Numbered from the stretch's first letter, positions 54,762 through 64,000 are shown. The stretch is DNA of 64,000 nucleotides from Fontivivens sp964399735 (GCA_964399735.1 CAYNSO010000002.1:1-64000), one strand, 5' to 3'. Notes: generated from the letters alone by a model not told the origin. Translations and numbers: made by a program.

Positions 54762-55955
54762 TTACCCTCTGATCCATTCCGAATCATATTCAGTTTGCAA
54801 CAGGCTGGCACGGGTAATTGATTTTTCTCCAAATTTTTCTCGAATTCTGTCTAATACCTGATCAATTTTTTGATGCTGATTAACTTCATCTTGAAATAAA
54901 TTCAACTGTCTTTCACCTTTTTCAAGATTGGATATGGAAACTCCCAGCAATCTAACTTTTTGCTGATGGCGGTTAAATAATTCAAACATTTCCTGAACTT
55001 GTGCAAATACTTCTGCGGAAGAATGAATACAGGAAGAAAAGCTGCGTGAGCGTGTAAAGGTTGAAAAATCAGTTAATCTGATTTTAAGAGTTACACACTT
55101 GCCACTATACCCTTTTCTGCGCATTTCTCTCGTCAATTCATTACACAAATATAATAAAATATTTATTAATTCATGGTCATTGTTTTTATCGGTTTCAAAA
55201 GTAATTTCTTTACTAATTGATTTTGCAGAAACATATCCACTAATTGTACGCTTGTCAATGCCGTTGGCTAATTGCCAGAAATGCAATCCGGACTTGCCAA
55301 ACAGGTCACAAGCCTCTTTTTCAGAACGGCAGGCTAAATCGCCAATGGTTCTTATGCCCCGGTTGTGCATGTGAAGCAAAGTTTTTTTACCTACTCCCCA
55401 CATGCGGGAAATATCCAGTGGGTCAAGAAATTCTATAACCTTTTCCGGTTCAACAATAACCAGGCCATCGGGTTTTTCCAGGTCGGAGGCAATTTTAGCA
55501 ACAAACTTGCTGGGAGCAATTCCAACCGAAGCTGTTAATCCGGTTTCTTTTTTAATATGCGCTTTGATCACCTCTCCGGTTTGACGTGGAGAGCCGTGTA
55601 ATTTATAGGTTGACGATATATCCAGGAATGCTTCATCGATACTGATCTGCTCGACATCCGGTGAGTATTCTTGCAGAATTTTCATAATGCTACGCGAAAT
55701 TTCACCATAACGGCTGCCGCGGGGATAGACATAAATTCCGTGGGGACATTTTTTCCAGGCATGAGAAATGGGCATTGCAGAATGAATACCGAATTTACGC
55801 GCTTCATAACTGCATGTGGAAACAACTCCCCGACCCTGGCCCTCTTTCGGGTCAGCGCCGACAATTAACGGTTTGCCGCGATATTCCGGGTGATCGAGCT
55901 GTTCAATGGCTGCAAAAAAAGCATCCATATCAAGATGTAAAATGATTTGCTGCAT
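54762..55955 (-). CDS. dinB: DNA polymerase IV
   Basis: Y-family translesion polymerase of 397 aa. Active-site motifs are LHLDMDAFFAAIEQLDHP (first Asp metal ligand), CSYEARKFGI and QISIDEAFLDIS (Asp-Glu pair). The helix-hairpin-helix thumb (MWGVGKKTLLHMHNRGI) and little-finger domain follow, and QLNLFQ near the end is a beta-clamp-binding motif. The open frame begins 12 codons earlier at a TTG; the ATG at 55955 matches the family's usual start, though its ribosome-binding site is weak. Confidence 0.96.
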   Translation of the reverse strand: MQQIILHLDMDAFFAAIEQLDHPEYRGKPLIVGADPKEGQGRGVVSTCSYEARKFGIHSAMPISHAWKKCPHGIYVYPRGSRYGEISRSIMKILQEYSPDVEQISIDEAFLDISSTYKLHGSPRQTGEVIKAHIKKETGLTASVGIAPSKFVAKIASDLEKPDGLVIVEPEKVIEFLDPLDISRMWGVGKKTLLHMHNRGIRTIGDLACRSEKEACDLFGKSGLHFWQLANGIDKRTISGYVSAKSISKEITFETDKNNDHELINILLYLCNELTREMRRKGYSGKCVTLKIRLTDFSTFTRSRSFSSCIHSSAEVFAQVQEMFELFNRHQQKVRLLGVSISNLEKGERQLNLFQDEVNQHQKIDQVLDRIREKFGEKSITRASLLQTEYDSEWIRG

Positions 55956-56078
55956 ATTAAAAACAACCGTTGAATGTTTGTCTTTCCTCAAAGCAATATT
56001 GTAATATGATGCAATAAACTTAAAAAATCAAGTGCAATAATTTTCATTCGGCAAAGCCAATGAACAGGAGAATCATTT

Positions 56079-56903
56079 CTATTTGCCGGCAGGTTTTTGC
56101 ATATAAATATAGGAACGAACTCCTTGAGGCACCATTTTTAACAACAATTTATCTAATCGTGTAAAATGACAAAAATCATAGATAGCATTTGAAAAAGTTT
56201 GAAAAAACGCTTCATTTGCAGCATCAAATTTGCGGGAATGGAATGGCCGGTTGAGCAAGCGGCCCACCAACAAAACCATAACCGGTATTTTTGTGGCATA
56301 CTTGACGTCTTTTTCCAGAGTGCCCTTTTCTAAAACATTTAACCCGGCATTTTTTGCAAATACAACCAATTCCTCCGGTTTGTAGGCGGTATGAAAATAT
56401 TGCTCGCCGCACTGACAATCAATAGAGTAACCCGTTAGAATATACATATTGATATATTCAGGTCGTTTTTTTGTTGTATAGTTCGGGGTTGTCAGCAAGG
56501 CATGTCCGCCCGGTTTAAGCGCAGAGGCAATTTCATTAAAAATATCCTGTGGATGCAGGCAATGTTCCAATACTTCGCTGCAAAGAATATTATCAAAACT
56601 CGCCTCACGAAAGCACAATCGCTCGGCATCGGCAACAGCAAGCGACATGGGTTTTTCAGTGTGGGCATGACCAAGTACGCTGGAGCTCAAATCAATTCCG
56701 AACCGCTCGCCGCCGTTATAATTTTGCAAATACATACCGCGATTACAGCCAATTTCCAGAAGCGAACCGCTCATTCGCTGTATAAAGTTAATCACAAAAT
56801 TTTTACGCAGCCGGCCCCGCAGGGTTTTGTAGACCATTTCTTCTTCAGGGTATTTCTCACCGCATTGTTCATAAAAATCTTTTAAAGCTGCTTTTTCATC
56901 CAT
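56079..56903 (-). CDS. class I SAM-dependent methyltransferase
   Basis: Methyltransferase of 274 aa with motif I LLEIGCNRGMYLQNY (about 46-60), GIDLSSSVLG, the post-motif region FDNILCSEVLEHCLHP and PGGHALLTTPNY, as in UbiE/Coq5-type enzymes. Its ATG lies one base past the flippase stop (TAATATG), so it is almost certainly co-translated with that polysaccharide flippase and probably modifies a surface glycan or its lipid carrier. The substrate is unknown. Confidence 0.88.
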   Translation of the reverse strand: MDEKAALKDFYEQCGEKYPEEEMVYKTLRGRLRKNFVINFIQRMSGSLLEIGCNRGMYLQNYNGGERFGIDLSSSVLGHAHTEKPMSLAVADAERLCFREASFDNILCSEVLEHCLHPQDIFNEIASALKPGGHALLTTPNYTTKKRPEYINMYILTGYSIDCQCGEQYFHTAYKPEELVVFAKNAGLNVLEKGTLEKDVKYATKIPVMVLLVGRLLNRPFHSRKFDAANEAFFQTFSNAIYDFCHFTRLDKLLLKMVPQGVRSYIYMQKPAGK

Positions 56904-56904
56904 A

Positions 56905-58401
56905 TTATCGTTTTCCGAAAGCTGTTATTTTAGTGACAATCTGTTTTATTTTATGCAACTCGGCTCTATCAAAGAAACCGGTAAAGTACAGAATAACCGG
57001 GAAGGCAAGGCACAGAATGAACTTGACCAATATATGTTCGCGAGCCAGAGGATGCAGCCCACACAAAAAAATAATTGCAACAATGCCAGCCATTTTTAAT
57101 ACCCTGCCCCACTCATATTTTACGGGATACAACTTGTTTGTAATAATATATAAATAGACAGCCATAATTGCATAAGCAACAACCCGTGCAATTGCTGCTC
57201 CCAAAATTCCTGAAATCGGTATCAATATATACAAGGCAACCAGATTACCCGCCAAACCGGCAAGGGTGATCAGGGGCAGGTATTTGGTTTTTTTAAATAG
57301 ATAGATGCCAATGATAAAGTTAACATAAGCGGCATAAAAAATATACGCCAGGAATATGGGTGGAACCACGACCGTCGCGCTCCAAAAATCTGGCCCCAGC
57401 ATACTAAAGCTGCCAATTTTAAAACGAACAATGTTGTCAATAAAGAGACATAAAACAATAAAAACGGAAAAACATGCCAGCATAACATAAGTAAATACTT
57501 TGGAAAAAATTATCTTGGCATCATCTTGTTTGCAAGTAGACAAAAAATAAGGATGCCAGGCAAAGCGAAACGCAGTGACGAACAGGGCCATAAACATGCC
57601 CAGCTTGGCGCCCTGACTGTAAATACCCACTTGTTCCACACCGGCCAGCCGTTCCAAAAAAACCCGGTCAATCGTATCCAGGATTGAGACGGATAATGTT
57701 GAAGGTAAATAAGGCAAACCAAACCATAAAAGTTCTTTTAATGTGGCCCGTGAAAAGGTCAGGGAAAAGCGTTTGACAATAATGGGCAGTAATAAAACAA
57801 ATGTCAATAATGATGCCCACAGATTGGCAAGAAAAATGCCTTCCACCCCACTTTTAAGTACTAGTATATACAAAGCGTTAAATGCAACAGTAATTATCAC
57901 ATTCAAAAACTTGAAGAAAATAAACAATACAGATTTTTCCTCAGCCCGCATGGCAAGAAAAGGCATAAAAGTGAGGGCGTCGAAAAACAAAATAGCACAT
58001 AACAGTTTTATCAGGTAGGGTAAATTAATGGGCAGAGCCTGCGTTTCCGAATCGAATAACATTGCAGCTAATGGATTGGACAGTAAATAGAAAACACAGG
58101 TAATAAGAACTGACGTGCCAAAAATAGTTAAAAAAGCAGTGGATAATACCCGTTTTTTGCCCTCGGGACTGTCTTCGAGAATATAAAAACGAAAAAACGC
58201 AGTATCCAGGCCATAAGTATAAACAACTGTAAAAATGGCCAGCCACGAAAACATAACCCCGGCTACGCCCATCTCTGCTTCATTAAAAATATTGGTATGC
58301 AGCGGTAATAAAAAAAATACGATCATACGGTTGAGAATATGACCCATTCCATACACGGCAGAATGTTTGAAAAGCCGCTTCACACTGTTGAATATTGACA
58401 T
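56905..58401 (-). CDS. polysaccharide flippase (Wzx/MurJ-superfamily)
   Basis: Integral membrane protein of 498 aa with about fourteen hydrophobic helices in MOP-superfamily order: GHILNRMIVFFLLPLHTNIF at the start, AEMGVAGVMFSWLAIFTVVYT, and a closing pair of helices near FILCLAFPVILYFTGFF. It should flip lipid-linked glycan units across the inner membrane. The open frame starts 28 codons earlier, but AAGGA four bases before the ATG at 58401 gives the family start (MSIFNSVKRLFKHS). It lies 25 bp after the nitrilase gene, and its stop is one base from the methyltransferase start. Confidence 0.92.
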   Translation of the reverse strand: MSIFNSVKRLFKHSAVYGMGHILNRMIVFFLLPLHTNIFNEAEMGVAGVMFSWLAIFTVVYTYGLDTAFFRFYILEDSPEGKKRVLSTAFLTIFGTSVLITCVFYLLSNPLAAMLFDSETQALPINLPYLIKLLCAILFFDALTFMPFLAMRAEEKSVLFIFFKFLNVIITVAFNALYILVLKSGVEGIFLANLWASLLTFVLLLPIIVKRFSLTFSRATLKELLWFGLPYLPSTLSVSILDTIDRVFLERLAGVEQVGIYSQGAKLGMFMALFVTAFRFAWHPYFLSTCKQDDAKIIFSKVFTYVMLACFSVFIVLCLFIDNIVRFKIGSFSMLGPDFWSATVVVPPIFLAYIFYAAYVNFIIGIYLFKKTKYLPLITLAGLAGNLVALYILIPISGILGAAIARVVAYAIMAVYLYIITNKLYPVKYEWGRVLKMAGIVAIIFLCGLHPLAREHILVKFILCLAFPVILYFTGFFDRAELHKIKQIVTKITAFGKR

Positions 58402-58426
58402 AATTTCCTTGTATTTAAAATGAAAG

Positions 58427-59224
58427 TTAGCGCAAAAGTTTGTAAAATTCCGGTCGGCGATCCTCCAGCAGATCATTATGTTCATTCAGGAATTTATTTC
58501 GCGCCTGGTAAGGATTGATATCGACTACCTGTACAATATCGCTATCCCGGTCTGCCCGTATCAACATTTCCCCGCGGGGTCCGGTAATCTGGCTCATGCC
58601 GGTAAATCCTAATATCCGGCCATTGTTGCGGTCGTCCATACCGGTACGATTGGCAGTAATAGCAAATATACTATTTTCAAGACAGCGCGTTAGCATAGCG
58701 GTTTGGCAAAATGGCAGCACCAGGTTGGCAGAATGGCAAACCAAATCAGCGCCCAGCAATGCCAGAGTGCGCATCGATTCCGGGAAAATCCAGTCAAAAC
58801 AGATCATCAAGCCAACTCTTACCGAGCCAACGTTGACAATAAAAAATGGTTTATCTCCCGGATCGAACCATAATTTTTCTTCATTAAACAAATGAATCTT
58901 GCGATAGGTGGCAATATAACCGTCAGGCCCGGTAATGAAAGAAGCGTTAAAAATCCTGTCCCCATTCTGCTCTGCAAAACCGGCAACAATAAAACATTTT
59001 CGGGCGCCGGCAAATTCAGCAAGGGCGGAAAATGTTTTTCCGCCGGGGCATGGTTCGGCATAAGCCGCTGCTTCAGCACGGTCATTGAACAGGTAGCCGG
59101 TGTTGAATAATTCAGGCAGCACATAAAGATCGGCCTTTTCACTCTGTAGCAATTTCAGAGCGCGGTTGATATTCCGCTCAACCTGGCCAAAAAAACAGTT
59201 CATTTGTACAAATGCAATTTTCAT
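58427..59224 (-). CDS. carbon-nitrogen hydrolase (nitrilase superfamily)
   Basis: Cytoplasmic amidase of 265 aa with the complete catalytic triad: Glu38 (VLPELFNTGY), Lys109 (YRKIHLFNEE) and Cys142 (MICFDWIFPES). Members hydrolyse amides, nitriles or ureido groups; the closest type by sequence looks like the N-carbamoylputrescine/omega-amidase branch, but I cannot choose a substrate. It sits alone between the flippase and FAA hydrolase genes; the ATG has only a weak ribosome-binding site. Confidence 0.92.
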   Translation of the reverse strand: MKIAFVQMNCFFGQVERNINRALKLLQSEKADLYVLPELFNTGYLFNDRAEAAAYAEPCPGGKTFSALAEFAGARKCFIVAGFAEQNGDRIFNASFITGPDGYIATYRKIHLFNEEKLWFDPGDKPFFIVNVGSVRVGLMICFDWIFPESMRTLALLGADLVCHSANLVLPFCQTAMLTRCLENSIFAITANRTGMDDRNNGRILGFTGMSQITGPRGEMLIRADRDSDIVQVVDINPYQARNKFLNEHNDLLEDRRPEFYKLLR

Positions 59225-59384
59225 GATCTTTTAATACCAATCGGGTTCATTTCAGTTACAACCGAATAATAATATATCAACCGGATCAAGATAATTAATG
59301 CAATATCTCTTTGGTAACTATGGGCATTAGAATTCCTGACATTGTGTGCAGTGAATTCGAGTAGAGCTTTGAAAACGGTAATCA
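59225..59384. other. short intergenic gap with no feature seen
   Basis: About 160 AT-rich bases between the FAA-hydrolase stop and the nitrilase start. No hairpin with a T-run and no convincing promoter for the nitrilase gene was found. Confidence 0.4.
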
Positions 59385-60284
59385 TCAACCCTTGATTACA
59401 TTATTACGCAATTCACCAAAATCGCCAATGCGTGCAGTAACAATATCTCCCGGCTGAATGGGTAAAGTGCCTTCAGGGGTACCGGTACAAATAATATCAC
59501 CAACTTCAAGGGTTATATATCGTGAAATACAGGCAATCAGCTGCGGAATTTTAAAAACCATATCCCGCGTGTTGGCTTTTTGATTAATAACGCCATTTAC
59601 ACTTAGTTCCATAGGTAAACTGTGAGGATCTGGAACCAGGTCGGCAGGAACAAGATAGGGCCCCATAGGACAAAAGGTATCCATATTCTTGCTCAAAGTC
59701 CAGGGATGGCCATTTTTAATAGCCACGCCCTGCATAGCCCTGGCGGTCACATCATTAACAATGGTATAACCTGCCACATACTCCATAGCCTTACTTTCGC
59801 TTATACGCGCTCCCCGTTTGCCAATTACAACTGCCAGTTCCACTTCATGATCGACGCGGCCAATGCCATCCGGAATGCGAATATGACCTTCATGAGGCAG
59901 CAAGGCAGAAGGCAGCTTGCTAAAAAACATTGGAGCTTGCGGCACCTGAGATTTCCATTCCTCGGCATGGGCAACATAGTTACGGCCAAGGCAAAGTATC
60001 TTTCCGGGGCGTGAAATTGGCACATCAAAACGAAATTTATCTTTAATAACCAGGTCATCCAGTTGCCGAAATTTTCTTATTTCATCCAGCACTTCATTAA
60101 TCACACTGGCGGAAAAATTTTCCATCTCAATCATGATTTGTAAAAAATAGTAATCCGGTGTCTGTGGCGAATTTTTCAGCTCTTTAAAAATTTGCCAAAT
60201 ATAAGTAAAATTATATTTTTTGCCATCCAGTTCAATTCCAACCCGCGGCTCACCTTTCATGGTTGTATAACAAAAAGCCCGCAT
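59385..60284 (-). CDS. fumarylacetoacetate hydrolase family protein
   Basis: FAH-fold enzyme of 299 aa. Family motifs are CLGRNYVAHAEEW (near 98-110), the metal-binding acids Glu147 and Glu149 (DHEVELAVV) and Asp178 (VNDVTARAMQG), and TGTPEGTLPIQPGD near the end. Relatives hydrolyse or decarboxylate acylpyruvates, 2-oxo-acids or ring-cleavage products; oxaloacetate decarboxylase is one option. About 85 residues before the catalytic barrel are an N-terminal cap domain. AAGGAG lies seven bases before the ATG. It has no pathway neighbours. Confidence 0.93.
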   Translation of the reverse strand: MRAFCYTTMKGEPRVGIELDGKKYNFTYIWQIFKELKNSPQTPDYYFLQIMIEMENFSASVINEVLDEIRKFRQLDDLVIKDKFRFDVPISRPGKILCLGRNYVAHAEEWKSQVPQAPMFFSKLPSALLPHEGHIRIPDGIGRVDHEVELAVVIGKRGARISESKAMEYVAGYTIVNDVTARAMQGVAIKNGHPWTLSKNMDTFCPMGPYLVPADLVPDPHSLPMELSVNGVINQKANTRDMVFKIPQLIACISRYITLEVGDIICTGTPEGTLPIQPGDIVTARIGDFGELRNNVIKG

Positions 60285-60567
60285 CTATAATCTCCTTTGC
60301 ATTTATTAACATATAGTGGTTGACTTTACAGAATAAAAACAGACAAACCTGGTTACCAGATAACCTGAATCGGGTTAGTAGATATTACCGAAATTCAGTA
60401 ATCCAAAAAGTATGCAGGTATTATAAAAAACCACAGTTAAATAAGCAAGGGAAATCTGGTTATTGTAGCATTTGAAAAAAATAATTATTTCCTTGTAAAT
60501 CAGTGATACATATATTAAATTCATGGAAATTTTGTAAACAGTATTTCTTACTTTTTGGATACAGTAA
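60285..60567. other. divergent promoter region between FAA hydrolase and MBOAT genes
   Basis: About 280 AT-rich bases that must hold two divergent promoters. A possible plus-strand -35/-10 pair is TTGTAA then, 17 bases on, TAAATT, shortly before the MBOAT start; both depart from consensus. No RNA fold or repeat was recognised. Confidence 0.45.
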
Positions 60568-61989
60568 ATGTCCTTTAATTCCCTGGCGTATGCAATATTC
60601 CTGCCTCTGGTACTATTTATATATTACCGATTAAATCTTAAACAGCAAAATATATTGCTTCTGATAGCGAGCTATTTTTTTTATGGTTATTGGGATCCCC
60701 GATTTTTATCCTTAATTATCATATCAACTGTTATAGATTATACTGCGGGTTTATGGATACAACGATCTACCAATGCAGGAAACCAAAGACAACGCAAACT
60801 GGGTTTGATGTTGAGTCTGTTTTCCAATTTGTCGTTGCTGGGATTTTTTAAATATTTTGATTTTTTTGTCCAAAGCGCAGACGTAATGTTGACGAAATTC
60901 GGCCTGTCGACTTGTTTACCGGTTCTAAATATTGTTTTGCCGGTGGGTATTTCATTTTACACATTTCAAACCCTGTCTTATACATTTGATATCTATCGCG
61001 GCACTTTAAAACCGACCAGAAATTTCATAGACTTTGCAGTTTTTGTATCTTTTTTTCCGCAGCTGGTTGCCGGGCCGATAGAAAGGGCAGCCAACCTCTT
61101 GCCGCAAATTGAAAAACCGCGCGTGGTTAACCAGGATCATTTTAATAAAGGTATTTACCTGATCCTGGTTGGCTTGGTGCGCAAAGTAGTTATTGCCGAT
61201 ACTGCAGGGTCATTGATCGAAAGCTATTTTGCCAATCCCGCCAGTTATAGTGGCGAACAATTGATCATCGGTTTATTTTTATATGGGTTACAAATTTACG
61301 GGGACTTTGCCGGGTATAGTGATATTGCCAGAGGGTCCTCCTATTTACTCGGTATTGAGTTAATGCGGAACTTTCGCCATCCATACTTTGCCGTCAATAT
61401 TACGGATTTTTGGCGGCGCTGGCATATATCGCTCTCCCAATGGCTGCGCGATTATCTATATATCTCTCTGGGTGGTAACCGCAAAGGCAAAGCGCGTACC
61501 TATTTGAATAATATGATTACCATGCTGCTGGGTGGTTTATGGCACGGCGCCAGCTGGAATTTTGTATTCTGGGGGTTTTTACATGGATTATACCTCGCTG
61601 TGCACAAATTCTTCCGTAACCTGGTTCCTTACAAAAAGCCCGCAAGTAAAAATTGGTGGTATTATTGTAAATATGCAATCAACTTGTTATTCACCCTGTG
61701 TCTGGCCAATTTTACCTGGTTATTCTTTCGTTCCAAAGATGTAGCAACCACCAAAGAATATCTAATCGGCTTGACCAGATTACAATGGGATATTCCTATA
61801 GCTGCATTGCCGTTACTATTTTTAACATTATTAATTCTTTCTATCGATTTACCCCAGGCAATTAACGATGATGAATATGCAGTTTTGAAATTAAATTGGG
61901 TTTGGAAAACATTAATGGCTTGCGCTGCACTGCTGTTGCTATTTATCTGCGGCGGATACCGGGCGCCGTTTATTTACTTTCAATTCTAA
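60568..61989 (+). CDS. MBOAT-family O-acyltransferase (AlgI-like)
   Basis: Membrane-bound O-acyltransferase of 473 aa with about ten hydrophobic segments. The AlgI/DltB signature is complete: FPQLVAGPIERA (near 163-174), ITDFWRRWHISLSQWLRDYLY with His286, GGNRKG and GGLWHGASWNF with catalytic His326. It transfers acyl, usually acetyl, groups across the inner membrane, typically to an exopolysaccharide. The SGNH-like gene 62 bp downstream is the usual partner. The ribosome-binding site is weak. Confidence 0.95.
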   Translation: MSFNSLAYAIFLPLVLFIYYRLNLKQQNILLLIASYFFYGYWDPRFLSLIIISTVIDYTAGLWIQRSTNAGNQRQRKLGLMLSLFSNLSLLGFFKYFDFFVQSADVMLTKFGLSTCLPVLNIVLPVGISFYTFQTLSYTFDIYRGTLKPTRNFIDFAVFVSFFPQLVAGPIERAANLLPQIEKPRVVNQDHFNKGIYLILVGLVRKVVIADTAGSLIESYFANPASYSGEQLIIGLFLYGLQIYGDFAGYSDIARGSSYLLGIELMRNFRHPYFAVNITDFWRRWHISLSQWLRDYLYISLGGNRKGKARTYLNNMITMLLGGLWHGASWNFVFWGFLHGLYLAVHKFFRNLVPYKKPASKNWWYYCKYAINLLFTLCLANFTWLFFRSKDVATTKEYLIGLTRLQWDIPIAALPLLFLTLLILSIDLPQAINDDEYAVLKLNWVWKTLMACAALLLLFICGGYRAPFIYFQF

Positions 61990-62051
61990 ACAACAGCCTG
62001 AATTTAAAAACAATAATTTGGCCATGCAATTAAATAAAAGCTATCAATAAA

Positions 62052-63092
62052 ATGCAAACAAAACAATATACCATAAAACCTGTTATTAAATCCATCCTGC
62101 TGGCGCTGGTAATAATCCTTGGGGTTGAATTATTGTTGCATAATGATACTGTCCGCGATCTGCTCCCCTCGCCAATTCCCTATTATGATTCGGAAGTGGA
62201 AATGCGGCGGTTAGCGTTAGAAAAATTTATTCAGCAATATGGTCAGCCGGATATTCTATTTATCGGCAGTTCGGTTGTACGTTCCAACATTTCTCCCATA
62301 ATATTCGACAGTGTTTATACCGATATAACCGGACAAACATTACACAGCTTTGGCGGTGGCTTGTCCGATCTTGATCCTGATCCGGTCAGCTTTTATTTTG
62401 AACATTTCTGGCTGCCCAAATGCCAGCCGCGCATTGTTGTGCAGACAATACGTTACGAAGAGTTGCAGAGTCCCTTTACTTCTGAAAATTATTCACCATT
62501 TAAAAACAGCCTGCTTGAACCATTATGGCTTGAAGATACATGGTTTCATAAAACCAAAGTGTACCTGATTGAACATATAAAACTATTTTATTATAGCGGT
62601 TCTTTGACTGAATTCCTGCGTTATCCCCGTTGGCCAATGAACCGGCCGATCAAACACCCCATAGACAGTCGCGGCTGGAGCCCGATGACCGTGAATATTG
62701 ATAAAGCGATCAAAATGGGCTATTTAAAGGGTGATTACCGCTATCACAATAATTTGTCCAAAGAAAACTCTGCCCATAACCTCCAGGCTATGCAAGAGAT
62801 AATAGCCTGGTGCAAGGATGCGGGCATTCCATACATTCTGGTCAATGTACCGGAACATCCTGCCAGGTTTGCGCCGGAATTGAACGGACCTGAAAAATAT
62901 CAACAATACCTGAATACATTGCAAAAATTCAGTCAGCAAAATAATATTCCATTTCTGGACATAACCGATGGCAATCCCGCCTATTACCCGGATAACTCGT
63001 ACTTTTCCGATTATTATCATCTCTTTGGAACTGCTGCAAAACAATTTACCATTGAACTGGCATATTCTTTTTCCGGTTTGAATATCAGGTAA
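62052..63092 (+). CDS. SGNH-hydrolase-like partner of the MBOAT acyltransferase
   Basis: Exported protein of 346 aa with an N-terminal membrane anchor (SILLALVIILGVELLL, residues 14-29). The SGNH block I reads DILFIGSSVVRSNIS, with Ser73 or Ser74 as nucleophile, and the late DYYH (Asp320, His323) completes a triad. This architecture fits the AlgJ/AlgX or DltD class that moves the acyl group from the MBOAT protein to a glycan in the periplasm. No gene for the polymer itself is adjacent. Start spacing to the MBOAT stop is 62 bp. Confidence 0.8.
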   Translation: MQTKQYTIKPVIKSILLALVIILGVELLLHNDTVRDLLPSPIPYYDSEVEMRRLALEKFIQQYGQPDILFIGSSVVRSNISPIIFDSVYTDITGQTLHSFGGGLSDLDPDPVSFYFEHFWLPKCQPRIVVQTIRYEELQSPFTSENYSPFKNSLLEPLWLEDTWFHKTKVYLIEHIKLFYYSGSLTEFLRYPRWPMNRPIKHPIDSRGWSPMTVNIDKAIKMGYLKGDYRYHNNLSKENSAHNLQAMQEIIAWCKDAGIPYILVNVPEHPARFAPELNGPEKYQQYLNTLQKFSQQNNIPFLDITDGNPAYYPDNSYFSDYYHLFGTAAKQFTIELAYSFSGLNIR

Positions 63093-63115
63093 TCCATCTC
63101 CAGGAACAGGCAAAT

Positions 63116-64000
63116 ATGTTAAAATGCCGTATACATCAATTACTGCTGCCTCTGGATTATTCCGACAGAGATATTTTACCGGCAGCCGCCGCTAAACTTC
63201 ACTGTGCAAAGAATGATCTGGCAGATATGACAGTTATTAAACGTTCCATCGACGCCCGCCCGCGCCAGGCCGGGCCGTTATTCTCCCTCACAGTCGATAT
63301 TTCAGTCAAGCTCGCCCGCTTGCCAATGAAATTTCCGGAAAATGAAGTGCAAATTATAAATTCGCAACCCCCAAGCCCTATAAACTATCCGTCTCTGCAA
63401 ATACCTGAAAAATTTAAAAACCCGGTTGTGGTTGGCGCCGGGCCGGCTGGTTTGTTTGCAGCCCTGATTCTGGCGCAGTCCGGGTTTAAACCGGTGATTT
63501 TTGAACGCGGCGCAGCGGTGGAACAACGAGCCGCTCATGTACAGCAGTTCTGGAGTGGTAGTGCACTCAATTGCGAAAGCAATGTACTGTACGGCGAAGG
63601 CGGCGCCGGGTTATTTTCGGACGGAAAATTAACAGCCCGCAGCAAGGATAAACCGCGCATCCGTTTTCTACTCGAAACCCTGGTAGAATGCGGCGCGCCT
63701 GAGAGCATACTTGTCGATGCTGAACCGCACATTGGCAGCGATAACCTGACCAAAATCATTCCCAACTTACGCAACAAAATTACAGCGCTGGGAGGTACTT
63801 TCCATTTCAACACCCGTTGCAGCGGCCTGGTAATTGAGAATAACCGTATCACCGGTGTTCAAATTAACGATCAGGAACTGCGAACCACTCATTACTGCGT
63901 ACTGGCCACCGGGCATAGTTGCCGTGATGTATACCGCATGTTACAGCGACATCATATTCCCCTTGAGCCCAAACCCTTTGCCATTGGCGTGCGGCTTGAA
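63116..64000 (+). CDS. FAD-dependent oxidoreductase (COG2509-like), truncated by window end
   Basis: The frame from the ATG at 63116 stays open to the window edge (295 codons). After an N-terminal region of about 98 residues, VVGAGPAGLFAALILAQSGF gives the FAD-binding GxGxxG, followed by ERG, then LYGEGGAGLFSDGKL, NFR-type loops and VLATGHSCRDVYRML. This order matches the uncharacterised flavoprotein family COG2509, in which the N-terminal domain and the GEGGAG-SDGKL block are typical. The reaction is unknown. The remainder lies beyond base 64000. Confidence 0.88.
   Translation, partial: MLKCRIHQLLLPLDYSDRDILPAAAAKLHCAKNDLADMTVIKRSIDARPRQAGPLFSLTVDISVKLARLPMKFPENEVQIINSQPPSPINYPSLQIPEKFKNPVVVGAGPAGLFAALILAQSGFKPVIFERGAAVEQRAAHVQQFWSGSALNCESNVLYGEGGAGLFSDGKLTARSKDKPRIRFLLETLVECGAPESILVDAEPHIGSDNLTKIIPNLRNKITALGGTFHFNTRCSGLVIENNRITGVQINDQELRTTHYCVLATGHSCRDVYRMLQRHHIPLEPKPFAIGVRLE

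Noticed and set aside
1..64000. CRISPR arrays, prophage genes, transposases and tRNA genes
   Set aside because: No regularly spaced repeats, phage or transposase-like proteins, or tRNA T-loop signatures were seen in the gaps.

Overview
The window looks like chromosomal DNA of a Gram-negative bacterium of moderate-to-low GC content. Evidence for a double envelope is a TolC/membrane-fusion/RND efflux set, several lipoprotein signals, an M23 endopeptidase with a signal peptide and a Wzx-type flippase. The mix of families (DapL-type lysine synthesis, DUF4837 lipoprotein, DUF2723 membrane protein, DUF1844, an M1-like ABC permease, a ValS with a TMGH form of the HIGH motif) points to the Fibrobacterota-Chlorobiota-Bacteroidota superphylum. 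Clear Shine-Dalgarno sequences and sigma70-like promoters (TTGCAA-17-TATAAT) argue against Bacteroidota proper. A Calditrichota/KSB1-like lineage would fit, but no marker here settles it. I saw no tRNA, rRNA, CRISPR array, phage gene or insertion sequence.

Layout. 1-4.7 kb: a long non-coding stretch with a palindromic repeat, an orphan hybrid histidine kinase, a dCMP deaminase and a CPBP protease. 4.7-13.8 kb: aspartate-family metabolism. asnA (+) converges on two minus-strand units: M20 peptidase-lysC-dapB, behind a sigma70 promoter, a lysine riboswitch and an intrinsic terminator; and dapA-dapF-dapL-lysA behind its own promoter. Together they encode Asp to lysine by the DapL route, except for Asd, which is not in the window. 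The DapF homologue has serine at both catalytic cysteine positions.

14.2-30 kb: a small winged-helix gene, then a seven-gene minus-strand cluster read in the order ABC ATPase, ABC permease fused to an M1-like domain, TolC, membrane-fusion lipoprotein, RND pump, RND pump fused to a membrane module and an ABC ATPase (1559 aa), ABC permease. This is the most unusual part of the window: one export system that seems to combine proton-driven RND pumps with two ABC systems, one of them on the same polypeptide as an RND pump.

30.3-41.5 kb: LOG-family protein, alpha/beta hydrolase, a C-terminal remnant of a GlcF-like gene, polyprenyl-phosphate-mannose-synthase-like GT2, RmlD, PurE, DUF4837 lipoprotein, a flippase-like membrane protein, a DUF2723 (TMEM260-like) protein with TPRs, a GT4, a methyltransferase and DUF1844: largely surface-glycan and glycosylation functions. 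41.5-56 kb: recG, a DUF4139 protein, valS, a small coiled-coil protein, M23 peptidase, GT4, a TtcA-like enzyme, a secreted TPR protein and dinB. 56-64 kb: methyltransferase and Wzx-like flippase, nitrilase and FAA hydrolase on the minus strand, then MBOAT acyltransferase, its SGNH partner and the start of a COG2509 flavoprotein on the plus strand.

Most genes are packed with gaps under 40 bp or ATGA-type overlaps. Where a Shine-Dalgarno sequence supported a start inside the longest open frame I used that start and say so.
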